Shown piece after piece: positions 54,272 to 62,246 of a DNA stretch of 64,000 bases. The stretch lies in the NCBI RefSeq assembly GCF_030698125.1, contig NZ_JAUYNV010000033.1, positions 95,670 through 159,669 on the forward strand, given 5' to 3'. The notes below the pieces were generated by a model that worked only from the letters and a program-made list of their open reading frames with translations, was not told where the DNA came from and made no database searches. Position 1 is the first letter of the stretch, and every line of letters begins with the position of its first letter. The DNA is from Methyloversatilis sp. (GTDB lineage Bacteria; Pseudomonadota; Gammaproteobacteria; Burkholderiales; Rhodocyclaceae). Both the position numbers and the translations under genes were made by a program.

Positions 54272-55618
54272 TTATTCGAGTGGCAGCCGGGCCACGACCT
54301 GCGTGCCGCCGCCGTCACGCGCCGTCACGTCCAGCTCGCCGCCGAGCGCCTGTGCGCGTTCGCGCATGCCGCGCACGCCGTGATGACCGCGCTTGTGCGC
54401 CCAGCCTTCGGCCAGTCCGCTCCCGTCATCCTCGACTGTCAGATGCAGGAACTGTTCAGTACCCCGCAGCGAAATCATGATTTTCCCTGCACTGGCGTGT
54501 TTCAGCGCATTCGTCACGGCTTCCTGCACGATGCGGTAGGCCGCCAGCTTGAAGGAATCGCCCGGCGCTTCCGGCAGATCCGACATCCGCAGTTCGAACT
54601 GCATGTGCGGGTGGTGGCGGCGCCACTCGGCCACCAGATCGTCCAGCGCGTCTTCCAGCCCGAGATTGTCCAGCGCCAGCGGACGCAGGCGCGGAATGAT
54701 GCTGTGCATGACGTCGTACAGATGGTCAGCCGTGTCGACGATGAGTTGCGCCGCCTCGGCACTGCGCGGGTCGCTCTGTACATCACGCCGCGCGATCGAC
54801 AGGCCCATGCTCTTGATGGCCGTGACCGCCTGGCCCATTTCGTCGTGCAGCTCGCGCGCGATGTCGCGTCTTTCCTCCTCGATGCGGCTCTGGATGAATT
54901 GCGTCAGTTCGCGGTTTTCTTCCAGATGGCTGCGCGCCTCGAGCGCTTCCTGTCGCGCAGTCATGTTGTCCTCGATCGACTGCGCCATGCGGTTGAACGC
55001 CTGTGCCATCGAGCCCGCTTCGCGTCCGGGCAGCTCTTCCAGGCGCGTGTGGTAATCGCCGGCGCGCATCTGTTCCAGCCCGCGCACGATCCGGTTGAAC
55101 GGCCGCGTCGCGCGGCCGACCAGCCAGAATACGAGTGCATTGCCCAATATCAGCGCGATCGTGCCCGCGATCAGCAGGCGCACGGCTTCATCCCAGCCGT
55201 CGAGAATCGCGCGCGAGGCGTCGGCTTCGACCACCAGTTTTGCGCCATCGGCCAGCGTGATTTCCTGCCGTGGATTGCGCGGCAGGATGGCCTCCGAATA
55301 CCAGTCCGGCGCGTCCCTTCCGGCCTTGTAGGGCGTCGGCGGCGACGCATACAGTTGGACGCCGTCGCCATCGACCAGACGGATTTCGGTCGCCCGCACC
55401 CGCCCGAGGCGGTGCAGGAAGTCGACCAGGGCGGGCGACCCGGTATTGGCATAGACCAGCGTGACACGCGACAGCAGTTGCGTGGCCACCCTGTTCGCTG
55501 CCTCGATCTCTTCGCTGACCGCACGGCGCGTGCCCATCAGCTCCAGCGTCAGCATGGTGCTGGTGAAGGTCAGGATGACCAGTGCAATCAGCAGATTCAG
55601 TTTCAGTCGCAGGCTCAC
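54272..55618 (-). CDS. NarX/UhpB-type sensor histidine kinase
   Basis: A 448-residue inner-membrane kinase: N-terminal helix (LKLNLLIALVILTFTSTMLT), a periplasmic sensor of about 110 residues, a second helix, HAMP, a HisKA_3 dimerisation domain (RRDIARELHDEMGQAVTAIK, phospho-His) and HATPase_c (EDDGSGLAEG; GVRGMRERAQALGG). The GTG at 55618 overlaps the peptidase stop by 4 bases (GTGA); a longer frame exists but crosses the peptidase. The signal is unknown. Confidence 0.9.
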   Translation of the reverse strand: MSLRLKLNLLIALVILTFTSTMLTLELMGTRRAVSEEIEAANRVATQLLSRVTLVYANTGSPALVDFLHRLGRVRATEIRLVDGDGVQLYASPPTPYKAGRDAPDWYSEAILPRNPRQEITLADGAKLVVEADASRAILDGWDEAVRLLIAGTIALILGNALVFWLVGRATRPFNRIVRGLEQMRAGDYHTRLEELPGREAGSMAQAFNRMAQSIEDNMTARQEALEARSHLEENRELTQFIQSRIEEERRDIARELHDEMGQAVTAIKSMGLSIARRDVQSDPRSAEAAQLIVDTADHLYDVMHSIIPRLRPLALDNLGLEDALDDLVAEWRRHHPHMQFELRMSDLPEAPGDSFKLAAYRIVQEAVTNALKHASAGKIMISLRGTEQFLHLTVEDDGSGLAEGWAHKRGHHGVRGMRERAQALGGELDVTARDGGGTQVVARLPLE

Positions 55619-56586
55619 GCGGGGGCTCCGGGCCAGGCCGCGAAGTCGCCATCGCGCGCGTGCGCATCGATCGCCGACACCAGCAGCGCGACGCTCGCCG
55701 GATGGAAGGGGTCGTGCCCCGCACCCTGCGCCCAGGCCAGTTTGCTGCCATGCGCGGTGCGATGTGCGCGCCAGGCGTTCTGCGGCCGGCACACCAGATC
55801 GTGGCTGCCATGCACGATGGCCACAGGCAGCCCGTGCAGATGCGCGATGGCATCGAGCACCTTCGCCTCGCCGAGAAAGCAGCGGTGGGCGAGGTAGTGC
55901 GCCTGCACGCGGTAGCGGTTGCGCAGCCCCGGCCATTCGTCGTCGGTGGGCACAGCAGGCGGTACCGTGTGCGGCCGGCTGCCGAGCGCGTGTTCCCAGT
56001 TGCGCCAGGCCAGCACGGCGTGATCGACGCGCGCCGCATCGCCCGACGACAGCGCGCGGTCGAGCCACACGACGATGCGGTCGCGCCAGCGCGCCGGCAC
56101 GGCCTGCATCAGCGCGCCGTGCGCCTGCGGGGCGAGGGCCGCCGCGCCGTGGAAAAACCAGTCGAGATCAGCGCGCCCGGCGAGGAACACACCACGCAGG
56201 ATGAGCCCGCTGCAGGCTGCGCGGTGGCGAGCCGCCCAGACGACTGCGAGCGTCGAACCCCAGGAGCCGCCGAACACCAGCCAGCGTTCGATGCCCAGAT
56301 GGGCGCGCAGCGCCTCGATGTCGGCCACCAGCGCATCGGTGTGGTTGTGGGCGATGTCGCCGCCCGGTGTGCTGCGGCCGCAGCCGCGCTGGTCGAACAG
56401 CACGACGCGATCGCGCGCCGGATCGAAGAAGCGGCGCTGGCGCGGCGAACAGCCCGAACCGGGGCCGCCGTGTACATACAGCGCGGGCAGGCCGTCCGGA
56501 TTGCCGCATTGTTCGTAGTAGATGCGATGGCCGTGTCCGACGTCGAGCCAGCCGGTGTCGTACGGTTCAGTCGGAGGATGCAGCAT
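55615..56586 (-). CDS. pip: Prolyl aminopeptidase
   Basis: A cytoplasmic alpha/beta hydrolase removing N-terminal proline, 323 residues. Oxyanion motif HGGPGSG (39-45), nucleophile elbow GGSWGS (106-111, Ser108), and family segments FDQRGCGRSTP and HGSHDLVC with the catalytic His in GAGHDPFH. It is first in an operon with the sensor kinase and regulator, coupled by a 4-base overlap to the kinase. A link between proline peptides and the two-component system is only speculation. Confidence 0.92.
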   Translation of the reverse strand: MLHPPTEPYDTGWLDVGHGHRIYYEQCGNPDGLPALYVHGGPGSGCSPRQRRFFDPARDRVVLFDQRGCGRSTPGGDIAHNHTDALVADIEALRAHLGIERWLVFGGSWGSTLAVVWAARHRAACSGLILRGVFLAGRADLDWFFHGAAALAPQAHGALMQAVPARWRDRIVVWLDRALSSGDAARVDHAVLAWRNWEHALGSRPHTVPPAVPTDDEWPGLRNRYRVQAHYLAHRCFLGEAKVLDAIAHLHGLPVAIVHGSHDLVCRPQNAWRAHRTAHGSKLAWAQGAGHDPFHPASVALLVSAIDAHARDGDFAAWPGAPA

Positions 56587-56673
56587 GGGCGGCGCGTGGT
56601 CGGGCGAATCGATCGGGCGTCGATGTTAGCCCATGCATGCCTGCACGACACCGTGCCATGTGACAATCGCACC

Positions 56674-57819
56674 ATGGACGACCGCAACCATCGGGTGGAA
56701 CAGTACGGGCAGGTGTTCACCCGTGACGATGTCGTGGCGCAGATGCTCGCGCTGCGTCGCAATGCCGGGCGGGTGCTCGAACCTTCGGCGGGCGACGGCG
56801 CGTTCTCGTCGCGCCTGCCCGGTTGCACCGCAATCGAGCTCGATCCGTCGGTTGCGCCGGCCGGCGCGCAGGTCATGGATTTCTTCGACTATCCGCTGAC
56901 CGAGCGCTTCGACACCATCATCGGCAATCCGCCCTATGTGCGGCACCAGGACATCCTGCCCGCGACGCGCACCCGGCTGGCCAGCGCGCTGTTCGACCTG
57001 CGCAGCAATCTCTACCTGTTCTTCATCGAAAAGTGCGTGCGCCACCTGAATCCGGGCGGCGAACTGATCTTCATCGTGCCGCGCGAATTCATCAAACTGA
57101 CCGCCGCCCGTCGGCTGAATGCCTGGCTGTTCGAGCAGGGCAGCATCACCGACTTCATCGAAACCGGCGATGCACGCGTGTTCGGCGCCTATGTGCCGAA
57201 CTGCGCGGTGTTCCGCTTCGAGAAAGGACGCGCGGACCGCCGCATGCACGACGGCCGGCGCTTTCATTGCGAGCAGGGACAACTGATGTTCCTGCGCGGC
57301 GACTACGGCGTGCCGCTGTCGGCACTGTTCGACGTGCGCGTGGGCGCCGTATCCGGTGCCGACGACGTGTTCGTGCATCCGGAAGGCAATATGGAATTCG
57401 TCTGTTCCAGCACCGTCGACACCGGCCGTACTCGGCGCGCCTTCTTCGATGTGCGCAACGACTGGCTGGAACAGCACAAGGCCCGATTGCTGGCGCGCCG
57501 CGTACGGCTGTTCGATGAACACAACTGGTGGTGCTGGGGCCGGCTGCATCACCGCTCGGACGCTGCGCGCATCTACGTGAATGGCAAGACGCGCAAGCCG
57601 CGTCCGTTCTTCCTGCATGATTGCCCGCATTACGACGGCGCCGTGCTCGCGCTCTTCGCACGCTCGCCGGCGCTCGACATCGCGCGCGCCGCGAGCCTGC
57701 TCAACGATGCGGTCGACTGGGAAGAACTGGGCTTCGTGTGCGACGGGCGCTTCCTGTTCACGCAGCGCAGCCTTCAGACCTGCGTGCTGCCGGACGACTT
57801 CCGCGCATTGCTCTCATGA
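56674..57819 (+). CDS. N6-adenine DNA methyltransferase (Eco57I/TaqI-like), orphan
   Basis: A 381-residue class I SAM methyltransferase: motif I EPSAGDGAF (36-44), motif IV NPPY (85-88), characteristic of N6-adenine or N4-cytosine DNA methylases, and a C-terminal target-recognition region. TRDDVVAQMLAL near the N-terminus is the motif X-type SAM contact. The ATG at 56674 begins the family similarity and is close to the divergent pip start. No restriction endonuclease is next to it, so it is a solitary methylase. RNA or protein substrates are less likely. Confidence 0.85.
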   Translation: MDDRNHRVEQYGQVFTRDDVVAQMLALRRNAGRVLEPSAGDGAFSSRLPGCTAIELDPSVAPAGAQVMDFFDYPLTERFDTIIGNPPYVRHQDILPATRTRLASALFDLRSNLYLFFIEKCVRHLNPGGELIFIVPREFIKLTAARRLNAWLFEQGSITDFIETGDARVFGAYVPNCAVFRFEKGRADRRMHDGRRFHCEQGQLMFLRGDYGVPLSALFDVRVGAVSGADDVFVHPEGNMEFVCSSTVDTGRTRRAFFDVRNDWLEQHKARLLARRVRLFDEHNWWCWGRLHHRSDAARIYVNGKTRKPRPFFLHDCPHYDGAVLALFARSPALDIARAASLLNDAVDWEELGFVCDGRFLFTQRSLQTCVLPDDFRALLS

Positions 57820-57936
57820 AAATCGTGAGCCTTCTTTCGTGACCGGCCCGAGGTGACGCGCAAGCGATCGGCGCAGTATCCGTTTCATGCACAGCACGTC
57901 GCTGTGAGACGAAGCGAAAACACCGAGGAGACACAT

Positions 57937-58011
57937 ATGAACTGGCAAACCCCGAAGGCGACCGATCTGCGTTTTGGCTTTGAAATCACGATGTACATCG
58001 CCAACCGCTGA
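57937..58011 (+). CDS. pqqA: Coenzyme PQQ precursor peptide PqqA
   Basis: A 24-residue peptide, MNWQTPKATDLRFGFEITMY then IANR. The Glu (16) and Tyr (20) that are cross-linked to form pyrroloquinoline quinone are spaced exactly as in PqqA (E-x3-Y), and the surrounding DLRFGFE-TMYI residues match the family. GAGGAG lies 6 bases before the ATG, and a terminator hairpin follows within 26 bases, so it forms a single-gene unit. No pqqB, C, D or E is near. It may be an extra copy supplying precursor for a pqq cluster elsewhere. Confidence 0.9.
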   Translation: MNWQTPKATDLRFGFEITMYIANR

Positions 58012-58036
58012 TCCCGGTATTGCGACAAGGAAAAAT

Positions 58037-58057
58037 GCGGGCATTGCCCGCTTTTTT
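58037..58057 (+). terminator. Intrinsic terminator after pqqA
   Basis: A 6-bp GC stem (58037-58042 with 58046-58051), 3-base loop and T6 run. It confines transcription to pqqA. Confidence 0.8.
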
Positions 58058-58117
58058 CTTTGGTGCGTCGCGAATGCCGCATCACGAAGTGCGCCGACGC
58101 ATGTCCCGCACCCTTCG

Positions 58118-58939
58118 TCACCGCTTGTGCGCCTCGCGCCACTGGCGCGGTGACAGCCCGGTCTGTGCCTTGAAGGCACGCGACAACGCGGCTTCTCCTC
58201 CATAACCGACTTCATCGGCGATCAGCGCCAGCGTACGCCCCCGGCGCAATGCCTGCTCGGCAAGGCCGATGCGCCAGTGCTGAAGGTACGCACCCGGCGT
58301 GCAGCCCACCGTGTCGCGGAAGGCATTGGCGAACACGCTGCGCGACATGCCGGCGCGCGCGGCGAGGGTGTCCAGCGTCCAGCCCTGCGCCGGATTTTCG
58401 TGCATCGCCACCAGCGCGAGGCGCAAGCGAGGGTGTGACAGTCCGGTCAGCATGCCTGCGCCGGTCTTACCGCTTTCCATCAGGTGCCTGAGCACCTGCA
58501 CCAGCATTACCTCGAACAATCGATCCAGCACGGTCTGACGGCCGCAGTGCTGGTGTGATGCCTCGTCGAACAGCAGATCGAGCACCGGTCCCGCACCGAG
58601 GATGTCGTCCAGCGCCAGACAGGTGAAATCCGGCAGCGCCGAAGCGATCGGATTGGTCACGCCGCCGGAAAAGTGCATCCGCGCGCACGCAAAGTCGGCG
58701 CCGCGCTGCGGGTCGGTGACGAAACGGTAGGCAACCGGTCGCGGAAACAGCAGCAGGCTGGGCCGGGTCACGCGCTCGATGCCGCCCGGATGATGCACGT
58801 CGGCTTCGCCTGCGCGGATCAGGTGCATGCGGCCGCTGTCACCGGCGTCCAGTTCGGTGATGCCGCACAGCGCGCCGGTGTTGAACACGCGGGCGCTGAC
58901 CGAAAAGTGCGCGAGCAAGGTATCGAGTCTGTCCAGCAT
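58118..58939 (-). CDS. AraC-family transcriptional regulator
   Basis: A 273-residue regulator with an N-terminal cupin-like sensing domain (Cupin_6 type; [12 protein letters not shown]) and a C-terminal pair of HTH motifs ([50 protein letters not shown]). The ATG at 58939 begins the domain; an in-frame extension to 58987 is possible. It is divergent from ohr, so it may control that gene or its own. Inducer unknown. Confidence 0.9.
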   Translation of the reverse strand: MLDRLDTLLAHFSVSARVFNTGALCGITELDAGDSGRMHLIRAGEADVHHPGGIERVTRPSLLLFPRPVAYRFVTDPQRGADFACARMHFSGGVTNPIASALPDFTCLALDDILGAGPVLDLLFDEASHQHCGRQTVLDRLFEVMLVQVLRHLMESGKTGAGMLTGLSHPRLRLALVAMHENPAQGWTLDTLAARAGMSRSVFANAFRDTVGCTPGAYLQHWRIGLAEQALRRGRTLALIADEVGYGGEAALSRAFKAQTGLSPRQWREAHKR

Positions 58940-59063
58940 GGTGCGTTTTGATACGACGAGACAAGTTTTCAGGACTATACGTTGCATTCGGTATCGAATG
59001 CTGGCGCAAAGTTCGTCCTGCCAACCGGCATTGCCTCACCCGCTCAACGCACAGGAGTTAACC

Positions 59064-59492
59064 ATGTCCATCGAAAAAGTCCTCTACACCGCCCAGGCCA
59101 CCGCCACCGGAGGCCGTGAAGGCCGCGCCAAGTCGTCCGACGGCGTGCTCGACCTGCAGTTGTCGACCCCGCACGAACTGGGTGGCGCCGGCGGTGCCGG
59201 CACCAATCCCGAACAACTGTTCGCCGCCGGTTATTCGGCCTGCTTCCTCGGCGCGCTGAAGTTCGTCGCCGCGCAAGACAAGGTCGAACTGCCGGCCGAC
59301 ACGCAGATCACCGGCCGCGTCGGCATCGGCGCCATCCCGACCGGCTTCGGCATCGAGGTCGAGCTGACCATCGCCGTGCCCGGTGTGCCGCGCGAACAGG
59401 TCGAAGCGCTGGTCGCGAAGGCGCACATCGTGTGCCCGTACTCGAACGCCACCCACGGCAACATCGACGTGACCCTGGTCATCGCCGACTGA
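59064..59492 (+). CDS. ohr: Organic hydroperoxide resistance protein
   Basis: A 142-residue OsmC/Ohr-family thiol peroxidase reducing organic hydroperoxides. Catalytic cysteines are C60 (AGYSACF) and C124 ([12 protein letters not shown]), and the Ohr form of the N-terminus ([12 protein letters not shown]) is seen. AGGAG is 6 bases before the ATG. It is divergent from the AraC-type gene rather than a MarR-type OhrR, which is unusual. The truncated hydrolase follows. Confidence 0.94.
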   Translation: MSIEKVLYTAQATATGGREGRAKSSDGVLDLQLSTPHELGGAGGAGTNPEQLFAAGYSACFLGALKFVAAQDKVELPADTQITGRVGIGAIPTGFGIEVELTIAVPGVPREQVEALVAKAHIVCPYSNATHGNIDVTLVIAD

Positions 59493-59552
59493 CACCTCAC
59501 GGACAGGCACCGTCGCCCGCGCGGCACGCGAATCGAGTGTCAGCGGACCCCC

Positions 59553-60065
59553 ATCGGTTGCCATGGAACCGCCCGTGTGAAGAAGGCGGTGCTGGTCAGT
59601 TCGGCGCCGCCGATGATGCTGAAGACCGCCGACAACCCGGGCGGCCTGCCGATCGAGGTGTTCGACGGCATCCGCAAGGGCTCGCAGGCAAACCGCTCGC
59701 AGCTCTATCTCGACATCGCATCGGGCCCGTTCTACGGCTACAACCGTCCGGGTGCGCAGCCGTCGCAGGGGCTGATCCAGTCCTTCTGGGCGCAGGGCAT
59801 GCAGGCCGGCCACAAGAACACCTACGACTCGATCGCCGCGTTCTCGGCCACCGATTTCCGCGCCGACCTGAAGAAGTTCGACGTGCCGACGCTGGTGATC
59901 CACGGCGACGACGACCAGATCGTGCCGATCGACCTGTCGGGCAAGGCATCCGCGGCGCTGATCCGCAACGCGGAACTGATCGTCTATCCGGGTGCGCCGC
60001 ACGGCATCACCGACACGCACAAGGATCGGCTCAACCAGGACCTGCTGGATTTCGTGCGCAAGTAA
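59553..60065 (+). pseudogene. Truncated non-heme chloroperoxidase-type alpha/beta hydrolase
   Basis: The C-terminal 60 percent of an alpha/beta hydrolase of the arylesterase/non-heme chloroperoxidase family. Similarity begins around [20 protein letters not shown] (full-length members read IGRHGTARV) and continues with [24 protein letters not shown] and [12 protein letters not shown], with catalytic Asp and His intact. The first about 110 residues, including the nucleophile Ser, are missing. The break lies in the 60 bases after ohr, where no signal for a start is seen (the GTG at 59577 is internal). A deletion has probably fused the end of this gene to the ohr locus. Confidence 0.8.
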
Positions 60066-60074
60066 GGCTGCGGG

Positions 60075-60106
60075 AAACCCGGTCCCGCGACGCGGGCCGG
60101 GTTTTG
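60075..60106 (+). terminator. Intrinsic terminator after the hydrolase remnant
   Basis: A nested stem (60075-60082 with 60097-60104, inner 60084-60089 with 60091-60096) and a short T-run on the + strand, 10 bases beyond the remnant's stop. Confidence 0.82.
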
Positions 60107-60244
60107 TTGTTCAGTGGCGGGTGAACCGCAGTCGTGACGGATGGATCAGGCAAGCGTTGAGGTAAAGAGCGCCTTCGACGCGCGACCCGTCCCCACGTCC
60201 ACGGGCAGTGCCTCTCCGCGTCATTTTTCGCCCATCGCCGGGGC

Positions 60245-61549
60245 CTACCGGCCGAACAGCGCGGCGCTTGCTTCCATCTGGGCGTGCTCGAAGGCCGGCG
60301 CGAAATCGTCCAGCTCGCTTTCCTGCAGTCCGACCTCCGGGCTCAGCGCGACTTGCCTCCATCGAGAGACCGCCACGGAGACCGCTTTCAGCACCGACAG
60401 TGCCTGTTCCGCGCTCAGTGCGAAGTACGACGATCGGGCCAGCAGCATCTGCACGTCGGTGATCGGCCCGTCCTGCTCCGACAACCAGGTTTTGGATTCC
60501 CGCTCCTTGTCCGGAAACGGGTTGATGTCGAAAGCAGGCGCGAGACGCCATTGACCGTGGGCCACGTGCAGGAAGCCGTGGTTCTGCAGGTGGTCGTCCA
60601 CGTTGGTGATGAGCAGATTGAACGCCATGCGGCGCCAGAGCTGCTGCAAGTCCTGCGTGGGCGCGTGGCCGTGGGTGCGGATGGCGTCGGCGATCTCGGT
60701 GTAACTGCGATCCTCCTCGCGCGAGGCCTGCAGCAGGGATGCCGCCGACTGGTAGGGGATGCGGCCGTCGGCGCCATCGCGATCGAAGCGGCCGATCACG
60801 GCCACAGGCACTTCGTTTCCCTCGTCGCCCAGCAGAACGATGCGCGCCGGCGCGGCCTCGATGCCTGCGCGCGCTGCGAGCTTCAGCGCCAGCACCTCGC
60901 CGCGGGTGACGCTGCGCGTATCGCCCACACTGGGAAATTTGCCGATGGCGAGCCGGCCGTCCTCGTCCACCAGGGTGCACTTGGGCCGCATGCCACCGAG
61001 CGAGGTGCCCTTGCCCTGCAGGTAGCGCAAGTCCTCGGCCGTCTCCTGTCCGCGCTCGACGGCGCGGCTGGCCTGGTAGATGCGCTGCAGCTCGATCAAG
61101 GGCGGGGTACTGCGCCGTCCCTCGGGCGTCGTTCGGTGCCAGTCTCCATCCGCATCGCGCAGGCGCAGCGCGCCGACGCGGCTGAAGTCATCCACCGCCA
61201 GCAGGTAATCCAGTTCGGTGAGGGCCGGCAGTTGCGGATCGGTCTTGCGGCGCCTGGCGTGGGCGCGGGCGATGACGCGCCGCCCCCAGGCGTCGGGCGC
61301 GGTATCGGCGATGGCGCCATGAAAGACAGAATCGTGCGGCGAGCGCGCCTTGTGCGGCTGGTAGCCCGGCAGCAGTTGCAGGTCGGCCGATACATTGAAG
61401 CGCGCTGGGGTATCCAGCCAATGTGGGTCATAAGCAAAGGTGCAGTGCTCGCGCCGACCCTGCCGCACATGGACGAGCGAGCCAACAGGCAGACCGGCTT
61501 TGCCGATGCATATCTGAATCTGCCGGCGGGTTGGCGTGGACACCGTCAT
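60245..61549 (-). CDS. hipA: HipA-family toxin kinase
   Basis: A 434-residue serine/threonine kinase-like toxin. The N-terminal subdomain (residues 1-120), the GGMRPKCTLVDEDG segment that positions ATP, and the catalytic loop NLLITNVDDHLQNHGF with the metal-binding D-INPFPD (DFG-like) are in order. HipA proteins phosphorylate targets such as GltX to induce dormancy. The start overlaps the hipB stop by one base (TGATG). The size is typical; it looks intact. Confidence 0.9.
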   Translation of the reverse strand: MTVSTPTRRQIQICIGKAGLPVGSLVHVRQGRREHCTFAYDPHWLDTPARFNVSADLQLLPGYQPHKARSPHDSVFHGAIADTAPDAWGRRVIARAHARRRKTDPQLPALTELDYLLAVDDFSRVGALRLRDADGDWHRTTPEGRRSTPPLIELQRIYQASRAVERGQETAEDLRYLQGKGTSLGGMRPKCTLVDEDGRLAIGKFPSVGDTRSVTRGEVLALKLAARAGIEAAPARIVLLGDEGNEVPVAVIGRFDRDGADGRIPYQSAASLLQASREEDRSYTEIADAIRTHGHAPTQDLQQLWRRMAFNLLITNVDDHLQNHGFLHVAHGQWRLAPAFDINPFPDKERESKTWLSEQDGPITDVQMLLARSSYFALSAEQALSVLKAVSVAVSRWRQVALSPEVGLQESELDDFAPAFEHAQMEASAALFGR

Positions 61550-61872
61550 CAGAGCGCCCCCGACGTACCGGCCTTGCTGCGCACGCGCTTGGGCAGGTTT
61601 TCGTCCATCAAGGTCAGGCCGATGTCGTCCTTTGCCGTGTCCAGCAGGTTTTCCAGCGACTGTATTTCGCCGAAGACGTGAAGCGCGCGGGCGAAGAAGT
61701 GAATGGGCACCCGCAGGTCCCCTTTCTCCATGCGCCGCACGGTGGACAGTGACGCACCCATGCGCTCGGCGAGCGAGGCCTGCGAAATGTGCCGCCGACG
61801 GCGGGCAAGGGAGACGTCGCTGCCAAGCTTGCGGATCGCCCGCTCGACCGGCAGAGGCACTGGTGCTTGCAT
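61549..61872 (-). CDS. hipB: HipB-like antitoxin (XRE HTH)
   Basis: A 107-residue protein with a helix-turn-helix, SQASLAERMGASLSTVRRME, followed by a C-terminal tail that likely blocks HipA. It precedes hipA with a one-base overlap, the usual antitoxin-first order. The promoter region just upstream holds a CCGATAG inverted repeat that it may bind to repress its own operon. Confidence 0.9.
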   Translation of the reverse strand: MQAPVPLPVERAIRKLGSDVSLARRRRHISQASLAERMGASLSTVRRMEKGDLRVPIHFFARALHVFGEIQSLENLLDTAKDDIGLTLMDENLPKRVRSKAGTSGAL

Positions 61873-61882
61873 ATTAAGTGTC

Positions 61883-61921
61883 CCGATAGGGCTGCTTATA
61901 TTTTATTAATGTTTCTATCGG
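61883..61921. promoter_or_regulatory. Probable HipB operator: inverted repeat flanking an AT-rich core
   Basis: CCGATAG at 61883-61889 and CTATCGG at 61915-61921 are exact inverted repeats around 25 bases of AT-rich sequence (TTATATTTTATTAATG) that could include the promoter. It lies 11-49 bases upstream of hipB. Confidence 0.65.
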
Positions 61922-62246
61922 AATGATTATAGTCGACTGGCGCAGTGCGAGAACTGCGCTTCTTGTGGGCGTCTTGACGACACAGGAAGATGGGTTCGGT
62001 TCGGCAAGGACGCTCCGTCGGGGCCGCCAGCGACGCCTGCGTACATGGCTTCAGGCTGGCATGGAGAGGACTCGGCTGTCGCGAACGAGGCCAGGGCTCG
62101 GGCTACGTCGCCCGGTTTCGTCGCGATAAAGCGGACGCGTGCCCTGACGGACTGATGGGGGCCAGGAAATAAAACCAAGTCCGACTCCATTTATTAAATG
62201 TTGGCGCCAGCTTGGGCTTAACTTGACGGAATTAAGTCTTACACCA
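61922..62246. other. Spacer between hipBA and the terminal gene
   Basis: About 325 bases without a convincing gene. GC is still high on the left and drops after about 62170, where the sequence becomes AT-richer; this may mark an island boundary. I see no att repeat or transposase. Confidence 0.4.

Noticed and set aside
57814..58215. Minus-strand frame of 133 codons over pqqA and the terminator
   Set aside because: Overlaps a real minigene and terminator; no codon bias.
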